NCBI GenBank assembly: GCA_032358255.1
Contig: JAULBX010027230.1
Coordinates: 1-39,567 of the forward strand
Length of the DNA: 39,567 nucleotides
Direction of reading: 5' to 3'
Origin: Heterotrichella gracilis
Taxonomy: Eukaryota > Sar > Xanthophyceae > Tribonematales > Xanthonemataceae
Shown here: in pieces, positions 29,701 to 39,487 of the stretch
How the letters are laid out: every line of letters starts with the position of its first letter
How positions within the stretch are numbered: the first letter of the stretch is position 1
Made by a program: the position numbers and the translations under genes
Notes under the pieces: model-generated
The model's input: the letters and a program-made list of their open reading frames with translations, nothing else
Told to the model about the DNA's origin: nothing
The model's database searches: none

Positions 29701-32700
29701 GGCATTCATCGGTGGATTCGCCAACCCTCTGGAGGCGCATCAGGACCTGTCAGCAGAACCGACTCAAGGGTTGTCCAGAAAGCCGATGAAGCGGTTGAGG
29801 AATTCAGACAGTCCTGCACCCGCACCCAAGGCTCCCAAGCGTGCCACTCAGCGCAAGCAGCTGTGGGAGCTCGACTCAGAGAGTGACAGCTCCAGCGATG
29901 AGGACCAGCCACCGCACAAGTTGTCGTCTGGCAAGGCAGGCAGGCCTGGGGACGGGGCCAGCAAGCGGTCAGACGATGGTTCAGTGGAGGTGCACAGGCT
30001 GCCCGTCCCGCTCATCGCGCTGGGACAGAGGAGGGGCAACAACGGCAAGCTGCTGGCCAACCCCTTTGGCACCCCCATTGGCAGACTCCTGGCTACCCCA
30101 TCTGGCAATGGTCTCCCACATGTCTCGCCAGCAGCTCCGCTTTCATCCCCTCACCAGCCACCTCAGCAAGCAGCTGCGTCAGAGCAACTTCCCAGGGATT
30201 TGCCTGATCTGGACCTGGGGTTGGTGCCAGCCTTGCCTGGGGATGGGGGAGATGCGTGGGGGGATTTGGACCTGCCGCACATCAACCCCGAGGAGCTGCA
30301 CCTGGCCGAGGCTGCTGTGCGCGCTCAGGAGATCGACAGGCTGAGGAAGGAGCTGGAAAGGGAAAACTTCCTGCTGGTGGGTGCCATGGTACCTCCTTGG
30401 TGGTTTTGGTAGCAAATTCCTCTTTTTGTGGGATTATGTTTTGGATGATTGGCTTTTTTTGGATTTCATTCAATTTGCAGGTTGACCCGTGCTGATCTTC
30501 AAGCGGAGAGCATGCTTGGGACAGCTTGATCCCCAAGGGGAGGGTGAACTCAAGTTGGGGACACACTGCAACAGCATTGTGCACCCGACTTGCCAGCTAG
30601 TGTGGCTGACTTGGGTGGTGCACACATTGCAACCACTTCATTCCTGTGCAAGGGGACTCAATGTCATGAGCGTGTGCGCATGCAGGCTCGGGCACAGAAG
30701 GGCCGCATCCAGCTGAAGGACGGCGGGTACAAGCTGCGCCAGCACATCAACGAGCTGCGCCAGGAGCTGGTCAACCTGGGGGTGGACCCCGCCACGCTGC
30801 AGGTAGGGATGCCCTTGCTAAAACAAATTGCCTTTAAAGTAAACCCTAAACCCTAGACAGTCAACCTGGGGGTGGATGCCGCCACGCTGCAGGTAGAGAC
30901 GCCCTTGCCGTCACGTCGTGTTAGTGTAAACCATTCTAGAATCCAAATCAAATCCATTATTTCTTATCTCATATATTGCGCGTTACTTACTTCTGATGAT
31001 AAGTGTATACCCTTTAAGGTTGGCTGCCTCTTACTCTGTCAGTTCTCTTCCTTGGGGCAAATGAGACGCATATTTATTCTGATTTGCGTATTTCCTGCTG
31101 CGCTGCAGGCACCCCAGGCCGCACCTGCACCTGCAGCGTATGTTGCGCCCAGGCAGGCTGTTGAGGTCAACACCAGGGAGTGGAGCTATGCGGATGAGCG
31201 GGGGAGGCAGCAGGTATGGGGTGGTATGGGGGTTGCTGCAGGAATGCTGCACTCTGGTACCAGCATGGTACGCCAGGTCCATTGCTTACCATCGAAGCCT
31301 TTGGCCACTGGCTAGAGCCTGCTGCGGCCAGATGACTACATGCATGGTTATCTGCTGCCTGACTGCTTGCAAAACGGTGCCCGTGTGATGCAAGCTTGGC
31401 CTGCAAAGCAATGCCCAACCCACCCTCACGCCACCACCGCCACCGCGCAGGGTCCTTTTGGTCTGCAGCACCTGGGGATGCTGTTTTCGGAGGGCATCCT
31501 CAGCGAATCCACCCAGGTGCACCACCCAGTGCGGGGCCACATGCCGCTGGCTGCCGCCCTCCGGCAGACCCAAACTGGTCCTGCGGCGCACATGGCGGTG
31601 GGAACCGGCGCGGCCATACCAAAAGTGGAGCAGATTGGCTTGCCGGGGCCCCCTAAGTAAGTGGTGTTTGTGTGCTAGGTGTAGACCTGCTCATCCAGTG
31701 CCGGATCACCTGCGCTTTAGTGATGCTGAGTGTTGCTGCGGGCGCCTGGCATGAAGGTATGAGGTTGGTCTAGGGTTTAGGGTTTAGGGTTTCCTCAAGC
31801 TGCGTGTTGCTGCGAGCGCCTGGCGTAAGGCGCAAGTCCGGTGTGTAGGCACAAGGCATTATTCTTGTATGTAGATGCAACTCGGACTGTGGCCAGGCGC
31901 CGCACCCCGGTGCCGCAACAATAAACCCCACAATTGACTCCAAAGCCCAGTTCCAACGTGCTCCTCCATATTTGCAGGGGCCCCCCAGGTGATTGGCGCA
32001 GCAACGGGAACGGCAGCAACGGCAGGCACAGCGGGGGCAGGCATGGGAGTCGGTCGCATGAGCCCCGCCAGCCCCGTAGCCGAGGTAGCGACAGCCGTGC
32101 GGCCATGCAGCAGAGGTTTGAGCTGGAGCTGGAGTCCATTGTGCAGCAGGAGGTGGGTAGGCCAATACAGCATGGCATGGGCATTGGAGATGAGTCATTC
32201 GCAATTGCAAGGGGATTGGCCTGCCTTGGTCGTGAGCATCATGATGTGTCGGGCAAGCAATCGCGTTTGTCAGTTCTGGCTGAGGCGTCTGTCAGAATCG
32301 GTGTCTGTGGCCAGTGACCAGCCCACATGTCCACGGCATGTTGTCACTGACGTTGGTGCGCTGCCTGTCCAGGAGACCAACGCCCTGCAGAGTGGCGAGG
32401 AGTCCGACCCAGCTGTGTGGACGTACCAGAAGGCGGGGGAGGAGCAGGGACCCTACTCAATGAAAGAGCTGCAGCAGCGAATGGCAGCGTGAGTGGCCTA
32501 CCCTCGCCCTCTGCATGCTGTATATGCATGCATGTGCACGTGAAAGGGTCTGCCAACGATGCTCCGATTACAAAAAAACTTCGTGAACTGTAAGGCATAT
32601 GTGTGCCTGGACTGTGCGCTATTCCTCCATTGGCCAGCAAGGTTGGTCAACCTCAAATACGTCCGGATAATATGGCCACTCCTCCCTCACCCTTGCCTTT

Positions 32701-34512
32701 TACTCTCATTCCCTTCCTCCTACTCCTTGCTACCCCCATTCCTCCCCTTCCCTCCCTCCCTTTGCACCCCACCTTCAACCCCCTCTTTTTACCCTTCCCC
32801 CAGTGGCCAGCTCACTGCTTCCACCATGGTGCATGACGAGGAGGATGGCGTGTCCATGCGTGCCGGCACCCTGGTTGACAACCACAACCACAAGCTGCTG
32901 CAGGCGCTGGCGCACAGGGACAGGCTGGCGCAGATGAGCGCAGAGCCGCCGCTGGAGACGCAGGTGGGTTGGGGGGGGTGGCTGAGGTGGTTGTTTGGTG
33001 GGAGGGCATGCGTGATGATGCAGATGGGTGGGTGGTGGTGTGTGCGCTTGGTGCGTGTGCACATGTGGGTACGTGCGTGTGTGTGTGAGGAGTTCCAGGT
33101 GGTCTTGTGGTGGTATGGGAGGGATGGTGGATGATGGATCAGCCGGTATGCAACCTCCCGTGGCCAGATCCACTCACGCTGTCCGTTGTGCCACAGGTAC
33201 CGCCGACTGCCCCTGGCAACCGCGCAAGCCGCTGGGACACCGGACAACCTGCCATGCCACCCACCAGTGAGCCCCAGCAGCACGCGCCCACCCCTCCTGG
33301 GGCTGCTTCGCCATGGCGGGACACCAGCAGCCAACCACCTGCACCATCTGACCCCCCTGCGGCCTCACACAGCCCCGTCAGGGGAGATGGTGCAGATGAA
33401 GACTGGCCGCCGCCACACGCCTCCCCCACCTCCCCCGCTTATGATCCACTGGCTGCCTGGGGCGACGCGCCTTCTTCGCCCGACGCTACCCCCCCTTACC
33501 AGCCCAGCAGGGCCCCAGCGCCACCCCAGGCAGGGCAGCAGCAGGCATTTGGACAGCCTGCTCCGCCAGGTGTCGCTTCCTTGCTCCCAGGGACTCGTCC
33601 CCACCGGGATGCGTATTCTGATGACGAGGATTGTGAGGAGATGGAGATTAGTAGGCCGGATTCCCCAGGCATGCATGTGAGGCATGGACAGGCTCGGCCA
33701 GCCAATGACAACGCAGCTGCTGCCCCTGTGGCCAATGAGAGCATGCCACTTGGCACGCTGTCGGCGCGTGGGCAGGACGGCCAACCACAGGCCATGGGGT
33801 ATTGGTCGGACCTCATCGGGGAGATGGCGGGGGATGCGTCCAACGCCCCCGGTGGCTTGCCCAAAGGGCACGCGCCAGGTGGCGCACCATGGGCCAATGG
33901 GGGCACACCTACAGGCGCTGGTGCAGCCCCTCACGCACCTGACCATGCCGCGGGGCAGCAGCAGCAGCCACCAGGCGGTGGCGGGGCCATGGCGGCGCAG
34001 AGCCAGCCACCACCAGCGGCCCCTTGGGCACAGCAGCAGGGACCCGCCAACCCGCCACACCAGCAAACCACACAGGCTGGCAATGGGTGGTCGCAGCCAC
34101 AGCAGCAGTTGCAGCAGGTGGGGCAATTGGGTGGCCATCAGGCGCAGCAGCCACCCATGCCAATGTGGTCACAGGTGCAGCAACAGCAACAGCAGCAGCC
34201 TCAACAGCAGCTGCAGCAGGGGCCGCAGCAGGCGCAGCAGGAACCCATGTGGTCGCAGCCCCAACCCCAGCAACTCCAGCAGCTGCAGCAGGGCGGGCAG
34301 TTGGAGTTGCAGAACGCGCAACAGGCACCCATGGCCGTGTGGTCGCAACCTCAGCAGCAGCAACAATTCCACAAGCAGCAACAACCCCAGCAGCTGCAGC
34401 AGCAGCAACAGCAGGCGCACTCTGGTGTCGCACCAGCATCTACACCGGCAGGGGCCGTATGGGTACCGCCCATGCTTCCTGTGGTGGGGCAACCCACTCT
34501 GCCACCACACAT

Positions 34513-34545
<33 letters not shown>

Positions 34546-35419
34546 GATACTGCAGCCACCTGCACTGTCCATGGCCCAGCAGCAGCAGCAGTTCTTGATG
34601 CAGCAGCAACAGCAGCAGGGGCAAAACCTGCCCCAGCCGCCACCCCGCCCCATGCAGCCCATGGTCAGGCAGCAGCAACCCAGTATGCAGCCTCAGCAGC
34701 TGCCGCCACCCCCACCGCGCCCCATGCAGTCTGTCATTCAGCAGCAGCAGAAGCTTCTTGCACAGCAGGCGCAAGCGCAGCAATACTTGGCCCTGCAGCA
34801 GCAGCAGCAGCAGCACATGCCAATGCAATCGGCTCTGCACCGCCAGCAGGCCATGCCCATGCAGCAGGGTGTGCAGCCTCAGGGCTCCGGCGCAACCTTT
34901 TCCGGTCCCAACAGACCAGCCGCCATCCCCAGCCAGCTGCGGCCAGCCAACCAGCAGCCGGTGCAGGCTATGGGGATGGCCGCAGTCCCTGGGACCACCC
35001 CGTACATGGGCATGCAGCAGCAGGGCATGGTGCAGGTTACGCAGCAGCAGCAGCAGCAATTTGTGCAGCCAGGCATGCAACCGGCAGGCCAACCAGGCAT
35101 GCAGCAAGTAGGGCAGCAAGGGGCGCAGCAGTTTGTGCAGCAGGGCATGCCCCAGGCAGGGCAGCCCATCCCTCATGGCCAGCAGGGGCAGCTTACTATG
35201 GCGCCTGCCGGGGTCCAAATTGGCAACCAAGTGGCTCTGCCAAATGGCCACCAAGGGGGCGCAATGCAGCCCCAAATGGCGGTGGGTCCTGGGCAGCAGC
35301 TGCAGGCGGGTGGGGGGCAGTGGGGGTGGGGTGGCGGGAATGCACCCGTGGGCCAGGTGGGTGGGTGGACGGGGGGCCAGAACGTGGTGCAGCAGGGTGT
35401 TGGCTACCAGCAGCGGTGA
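26718..35419 (+). CDS. JmjC (KDM2/KDM7-type) demethylase joined to two GYF-like domains and a Q-rich tail
   Basis: Exons 26718-26997, 27106-27344, 27507-27621, 27865-28007, 28309-28466, 28763-29037, 29309-29517, 29702-30376, 30686-30802, 31109-31213, 31451-31656, 31978-32152, 32373-32488, 32804-32963 and 33197-35419 join in phase to 1731 residues. The first 330 residues match KDM2/PHF8-type histone lysine demethylases: [20 protein letters not shown] with iron ligands H218 and D220, 2-oxoglutarate lysine K235, third ligand H290 in GWPHAV, then [11 protein letters not shown] basic, Ser/Pro-rich region follows, then a coiled coil ([13 protein letters not shown]). GYF-like domains are near 762-812 ([20 protein letters not shown]) and 915-960 ([19 protein letters not shown]). 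Residues from about 1240 on are Gln-rich. No PHD finger is seen. The join at 30376/30686 is inferred; two genes are the alternative. Confidence 0.8.
27364..27387. repeat. TTTAGGG array in JmjC-gene intron 2
   Basis: Three perfect TTAGGGT-type units start about 20 bases after the donor at 27344. It is one of the longest telomere-type runs in the window. Confidence 0.9.
28081..28165 (+). repeat. Dispersed MITE-like repeat, copy C
   Basis: It starts TTACATGCATTCCCGCGACA, holds TTAGCAGTCAGCC, and ends in TGTCCTGGCAATGTCAGACC, which matches the outer end of copy A. It lies directly before copy D in the same orientation, inside intron 4 of the JmjC gene. Confidence 0.65.
28171..28290 (+). repeat. 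Dispersed MITE-like repeat, copy D (most complete)
   Basis: About 110-120 bases. The left end has GTTAGTTATTTACATGCATT and the right end AAATGCATGTAACTGAC, an imperfect inverted pair. The centre holds TTAGCAGTCAGTTGTGCACA and TGCGGCGCC. No ORF is present, and the size and ends fit a MITE. Copies A, B, C and E are related to it. Confidence 0.7.
30481..30495 (+). other. Possible alternative last exon of the JmjC gene
   Basis: The donor at 30376 can also splice to an acceptor at 30480 (CAATTTGCAG). That reads V-D-P-C-stop and would end the protein after residue about 702, before the GYF part. The acceptor has a fair pyrimidine tract. This would separate the demethylase from the GYF/Q-rich region. 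Confidence 0.4.
30757..30912. repeat. Copy of the JmjC-gene exon-9 donor edge
   Basis: The exon end TCAACCTGGGGGTGGA ... GCCACGCTGCAGGTAG at 30771-30805 recurs at 30861-30895, 90 bases on, with its donor. The join reads AAACCCTAAACCCTAG. The copy would encode [11 protein letters not shown] against [11 protein letters not shown]. Confidence 0.9.
31731..31832. repeat. Intronic duplication flanking a TTTAGGG array
   Basis: TGTTGCTGCGGGCGCCTGGC at 31731 recurs at 31805 as TGTTGCTGCGAGCGCCTGGC, 74 bases on. Three TAGGGTT units (31771-31792) lie between the two copies. Here the duplicated piece is purely intronic. Confidence 0.9.
33950..35130 (+). repeat. CAG/CAA-rich coding tract (polyglutamine-rich)
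   Basis: Inside the last exon of the JmjC-GYF gene. Many runs of CAG and CAA give Q-rich text broken by Pro, Met and Ala. Runs of up to about nine Gln are seen (near 34513-34541). On the opposite strand the tract makes long spurious Leu/Cys-rich frames. Confidence 0.9.
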
Positions 35420-35650
35420 GTGATGGTGGCGCGCTGATTGGCTGGTGTGCAGAAGTGGCCTTAGGTAGTGCAGCTACAATGCCCACCCTTTGCGGCGGAC
35501 AGCATAACGAGAGTGCCATGATTTGCCAAATTAGGTGATACATGCGTGCGCGCATGCGTGCTCAGCGCGCAGACGCTGTGAGAGATGTTGAGCCAGGGTG
35601 ATGGCGGAGACAGTGCTGGCCTTGCGTCACGTGGGGCAACGTGTTGCGCC

Positions 35651-35655
35651 TGTAA
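35651..35655 (+). terminator. Candidate TGTAA polyadenylation signal for the JmjC-GYF gene
   Basis: TGTAA lies 232 bases after the stop. Use is inferred from position only. Confidence 0.4.
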
Positions 35656-35798
35656 CGGTTTACTTGTTTCTTTGGTTTCACCTGATCTTTCTGTTTTTTC
35701 AGAATTACTCTTTTAAGATGTCCCCTGGATGGTGGCCGAGTGCTAGGTTTGGCTACCCTGTCAAATCCTAACAAATCAAGGATTTTAACTTGGCAAAT

Positions 35799-35818
35799 TG
35801 TTTGAAATATTTCAAACA
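35799..35818. other. Perfect 20-bp palindrome
   Basis: TGTTTGAAAT is followed directly by its reverse complement ATTTCAAACA. It lies in the intergenic DNA after the JmjC-GYF gene. Function unknown. Confidence 0.9.
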
Positions 35819-36111
35819 TTTTCAAGTGCTAAAAACAAGGTCATGGTCACATCCCATCGTGACAATTCGTCAGTTGGCTGCGCAAGGACTTGTTATCACC
35901 AAGTTGCTCAAGAACGACTTGTACCAAGCTGCTCGGGAACAAACTTGGCGTTTAGAGTAGTTTGTCGCATCAAGTCGCACCCGCATCACTGCCCAACCCT
36001 GCAATATGGTATAGGCCTGCTGCAAACACATCCCTTTCCAGCACAAGCAGATAGACAAGGATAGCTTGATTTCCTTTTCAGTATCCAGTACTGGGCGGCT
36101 CTGTGGCCAGC

Positions 36112-37886
36112 ATGAGAGCTGGCCCTCCACACATTTTGGTACCGAGTTATGATCACGAACATAACTCAGACGACGAGGAGATGGCTTCCGCGACAAGAAC
36201 CACTCCTCGTCATAGACACCAAAAGGGGTCGTTTTGGAAGCGCTACCGCAGCCTAGTTGCTGCACTGGTCGTGCTGACCTGCGTGGTGGGTATTGCAATG
36301 CATGCATATAAGCCCGTTTATCGCTAGACGCATCCTGTTAACTTGTGGTAACTGGGCGATGCTTGGAGAGAATACTAAGGCTAGTGTGTTTCTGGGCTCC
36401 AACTACTTCTGTGTACCTGCATATTTTGACCATACTAGTTGCACTCTTCCAAGCCATCTTTTACACCCTGTCATGTGGCTCCCAGGTCTTCATCATCGGG
36501 CTTGCCCTTGATGACACCTTTTCCTTCACGAAACAAGTTCCCAAAACCCAGCCTCGGAGCAAACGGCAATCAAACCGCTCCCGTCCAGCCAGCACTGCGT
36601 CCAAAAAGCAGCCCCAAAAAAGCACACAGCAAAGCACACAGCACACACCAGCAGCGGGTCCTAAACTGTACACCTACAAGGTGGTCAAAGAATACTGGCA
36701 TGACCCAGGCGCCTTCACACAAGGGCTCCAATTTGACAGGAAGTGCGAGTTTGTGAAGGGCAAGCGGGAGTGCAAAGACATATTCTTCGAGTCCACAGGT
36801 GTCCTACCGAGCGCTCATGGCATCAGCAACCTCATCGCAATGGTTTCATCGAAATTATTTTTATTGTGTTGCTTTGCAGGCATGAACGGGCAATCTTCAG
36901 TACGTGAAGTCAGCTTGGCAACCGGAAAGCCCATCAGAAAAAAGAAGTTGCCAAACAGGGATTTTGGTGAGGGCATTACAAAACTGAACGACAGGTGCGC
37001 ATGTGGTGATAACCGCTGATACCTTGGTTGCTGTGCACGCATGGTCATGTGCATGACCTACCACCGGCGGCGCAGGTTGTACCAAGTTCTGTGGCAAACA
37101 GGCAAGGTGTATGTGTATGACGCCAACAACCTGACCGCGGTGCAAACCCGCAAGACACAGCTGAGCGATGGCTGGGGCATTACTGCTGACAACTCCTCGC
37201 TGGTCATCAGCGATGGCGGGCCGAGGCTGTACTGGGTGGATCCTGAGACTCTGCAGACCGCGCGGTCTGTAGAAGTCCATGACGGCAATCGCTCTATCAA
37301 GTTTGTGAACGAGGTACGTGGATGAAGTGCATGTCATGGCTACCTTGGTCTGGCGTGACTGCTGCCTTTGCAAGTTCTACACTTGACTGACCAACTGGCC
37401 TACAACTCGCCTCTATTTGATTCTGCAGCTTGAGTGGGTAGAGGGGGAGGTGTGGGCCAACATATGGCAAACTGAGTGTATTGCGAGGATAGGCCCCGAG
37501 GATGGTAAGGTAATCGGATGGATACTGATGCATGGGCTGAGGGACAAGCTGGTCCAAGATAACTTCCAACAGAAGAACCCGATGGATGTGCTCAATGGTA
37601 AGCCAATGACTGTCACGCAACTTCGATCATGCACGTGCTGGATTACAAGAGTAGACAGGGAGGTAATGCCTCCAGTCTGCGTCGTTACTTCCTGCATGTA
37701 TCCTGTTGCTTCATGCCTGACCCTCTGTCTCCAACTGGTGCAGGGATAGCTTATGATGAGAAGGACAAGAGGGTTTTTGTGACTGGGAAGTATTGGGCCA
37801 AGGTGTACGAAGTGGCGATTGAGGAGAAAACTTCAGCACCCACGCCCAGTGAACTAGCTGATGTGGCACAGAAGTGTCACCAATGA
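36112..37886 (+). CDS. Glutaminyl-peptide cyclotransferase, plant type, membrane-anchored
   Basis: Exons 36112-36285, 36486-36798, 36880-36994, 37076-37313, 37429-37597 and 37744-37886 join in phase to 383 residues. The enzyme turns N-terminal glutamine of peptides into pyroglutamate; the plant type is a beta-propeller of the secretory pathway. Visible family motifs in order are HDPGAFTQGLQFD, FFESTGMNG, SSVREVSLATGK, FGEGITKLNDRLYQVLW, DGWGITADNSSLVISDG, NELEWVEGEVWANIWQT, and GIAYDEKDKRVFVTGKYW. Residues about 48-68 form one hydrophobic stretch across the first exon joint (LVAALVVLTCVVFIIGLAL) after a basic patch, so it is probably a type II signal anchor. A Gln/Lys/Ser-rich stem joins it to the propeller. 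The start at 36112 is the first in-frame ATG. Confidence 0.93.
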
Positions 37887-37899
37887 GGCTTGTACAGCT

Positions 37900-37919
37900 A
37901 GCTGTTTTCGAAAACAGCT
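37900..37919. other. Perfect 20-bp palindrome 14 bases after a stop codon
   Basis: AGCTGTTTTC is followed directly by GAAAACAGCT. In the cyclase mRNA it could form a hairpin at the start of the 3' UTR. An overlapping smaller palindrome, ACAGCTAGCTGT, lies just before it. Confidence 0.9.
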
Positions 37920-38213
37920 GTTGGACTTTGTGCCTTTTTTGTAGGATGTACTTGCAAGCGGGAGTTGAGGCACCTTGGTTGTTGAACACGTCCAGTGTCG
38001 TTCCCTGTAGGGTTTCAAGTTATAAATATTTACTCACAGTGGCAACCTCCCAATTCACCAACATTTCTTGTGCCCGTTTTTTGTTGTTTCTTTGGTTAGG
38101 TTCAACCGCTGTTGCCACTTTAAGTCAAAAGTACTGTGGCATGTGCAAGTACAAAATAGCTAGTCTGCTTTGTTCACTCAGCAAGAAGGAAGCCTGGGAC
38201 CGTTCTTGACCAC

Positions 38214-38218
38214 TGTAA
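38214..38218 (+). terminator. Candidate TGTAA polyadenylation signal for glutaminyl cyclase
   Basis: TGTAA lies about 330 bases after the stop. Use is inferred from position only. Confidence 0.4.
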
Positions 38219-38461
38219 CTGTGTTATTTGTACAGCAAATTAACGTTCTCTTCAGATATAGAAGTGTGGACCCAAGGCTGGGCACAGTACTGGGACACTG
38301 GGACACTGTTCATCCTATTGCCAAGTCCGTGCAGTTGAACTGACTTTTATCGAAGCTTGCGACAGCCCACGCTTTGAAACGCAACTATTTGACACCACTC
38401 GTAACGAGTTTGCAGCCTCTTTATTGCATGTGCACCGAACTTGCCAGTTCCCAATCTGCAG

Positions 38462-39328
38462 ATGGTTACAGGACAGGACGAACAACTAGCGTTTGAAATG
38501 GGGACACCCGCACAGGAAACCACTTCGTATGTGGAAAGCAAAGAACGGATGTGTAACTTGGTAGCGTTTTGGTTGCTGGGATTGCTCAACAACTCCGGTA
38601 CGCAGGATGCATGCATGCATATGCATGCATAATAACCTCCAGATTACTGGTGTTGCCCTTAGTATTGTGGTGACAGCAACAGCATGCATGAAATATTCCA
38701 TTGAACCAAAGAGTACAGGTAAGTATGTGCGGCTACGCGTGCACAGCCATTTGCCCTAGAACAGTCAACCCTCTCCCAACTCTAACCAGTGTGGTGCAAC
38801 TTCTACCGCAGTGTACGTGATAATGATCGCTGGAGCCACGGAGATCAACGTGGGAGGCATCGGACTTGTTTACCTGTGCGCCGTGCTTCCAGGGCTCTTG
38901 GTAAAGCTGAGTGGGCCGTACTGGTACGCACTGGCATAGACCACCACCGAAATTTTCCTCCGACACACTCCTTACTTCTTGTAATACCAAAGGGGAACTG
39001 AGACAACGCCTTTGTACATTTACACCCTGTTGGCATAGCTTGCATCCATGCGCCAGCCACATCCACTCCATCCCCGCCATGACAAGGACCCTAAACCCTA
39101 AACCCTACACATCCTGCAGGCTGCACCGAGTGAGCTACAACCTGCGCATGGTGCTGTTGGCCCTGCTCATGACAGCGGCCTTCTGCACAGTGGCGGCATC
39201 TAAGCACCTGCCGGGGAAGCTGCTAGGCGTGGTGTTGTCGTCCCTGCAAGGGGGCATGGGCGAGGCCTCGTGCCTGGCGCTGTGTGCCTTCTACCAGAGC
39301 AAGCCAGTGCTGACCATGTGGTCCAGCG
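38462..39328 (+). CDS. CLN3: CLN3/battenin, lysosomal (vacuolar) membrane protein, 5' part
   Basis: Exons 38462-38597, 38812-38923 and 39120-39328 join in phase and give the first 152 residues. The gene continues past the right edge after a GTATGT donor at 39329. CLN3 is a multi-pass membrane protein of lysosomes and vacuoles. Seen in order are the first membrane helix CNLVAFWLLGLLNNSVYVIM (family signature RNLVAFWLLGLCNN), a second helix GLVYLCAVLPGLLVKL, VSYNLRMVLLALLMTAAFC, and the core LLGVVLSSLQGGMGEASCLA then FYQSKPVLTMWSSG, which matches the GLGE and WSSGTG region of the family. The loop between the first two helices is much shorter than in human CLN3. The start ATG at 38462 gives 29 polar residues before helix 1. 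Confidence 0.9.
38611..38630. other. Perfect ATGCAT-type palindrome in CLN3 intron 1
   Basis: ATGCATGCAT occurs twice in a row, making a 20-bp palindrome. GCATGC-rich patches are common in this window and also form the ends of the dispersed repeat. Confidence 0.9.
39089..39107. repeat. CCCTAAA array before CLN3 exon 3
   Basis: Two and a half CCCTAAA units end about 13 bases before the exon 3 acceptor, in the same place relative to the exon as in several VPS11 introns. Confidence 0.85.
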
Positions 39329-39487
39329 GTATGTACAAAGATGTGTATTGGATTGCATGCAGCATTTAGTGCTAGTTCATCTACCATCGCTTGTGCATGG
39401 CTTGACATGGCGCGGCGAATCGCCAGCATGTGCAAAGACCATCTTTTCCATTGATTGATTGTGGGGCGTGCATGATGGCCAGGGATG

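Larger units (their letters stand above)
35420..36111. other. Intergenic region between the JmjC-GYF gene and glutaminyl cyclase
   Basis: No gene is seen. A TGTAA at 35651-35655 may end the JmjC-GYF transcript. A perfect 20-bp palindrome, TGTTTGAAATATTTCAAACA, lies at 35799-35818. Confidence 0.55.
37887..38461. other. Intergenic region between glutaminyl cyclase and CLN3
   Basis: No coding frame is supported. It contains a 20-bp palindrome just after the cyclase stop and a TGTAA at 38214-38218. Confidence 0.6.

Noticed and set aside
33900..35280. Very long open frames on both strands, rich in Leu, Cys, Ala or Ser
   Set aside because: They are shadows of the CAG/CAA repeat in the Q-rich exon. 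Only the frame giving Gln joins in phase to the upstream exons.
39086..39110. Chromosome end, suggested by CCCTAAA units
   Set aside because: Only two and a half units, in an intron of CLN3, with a conserved exon following. All such runs in the window are short and interstitial.
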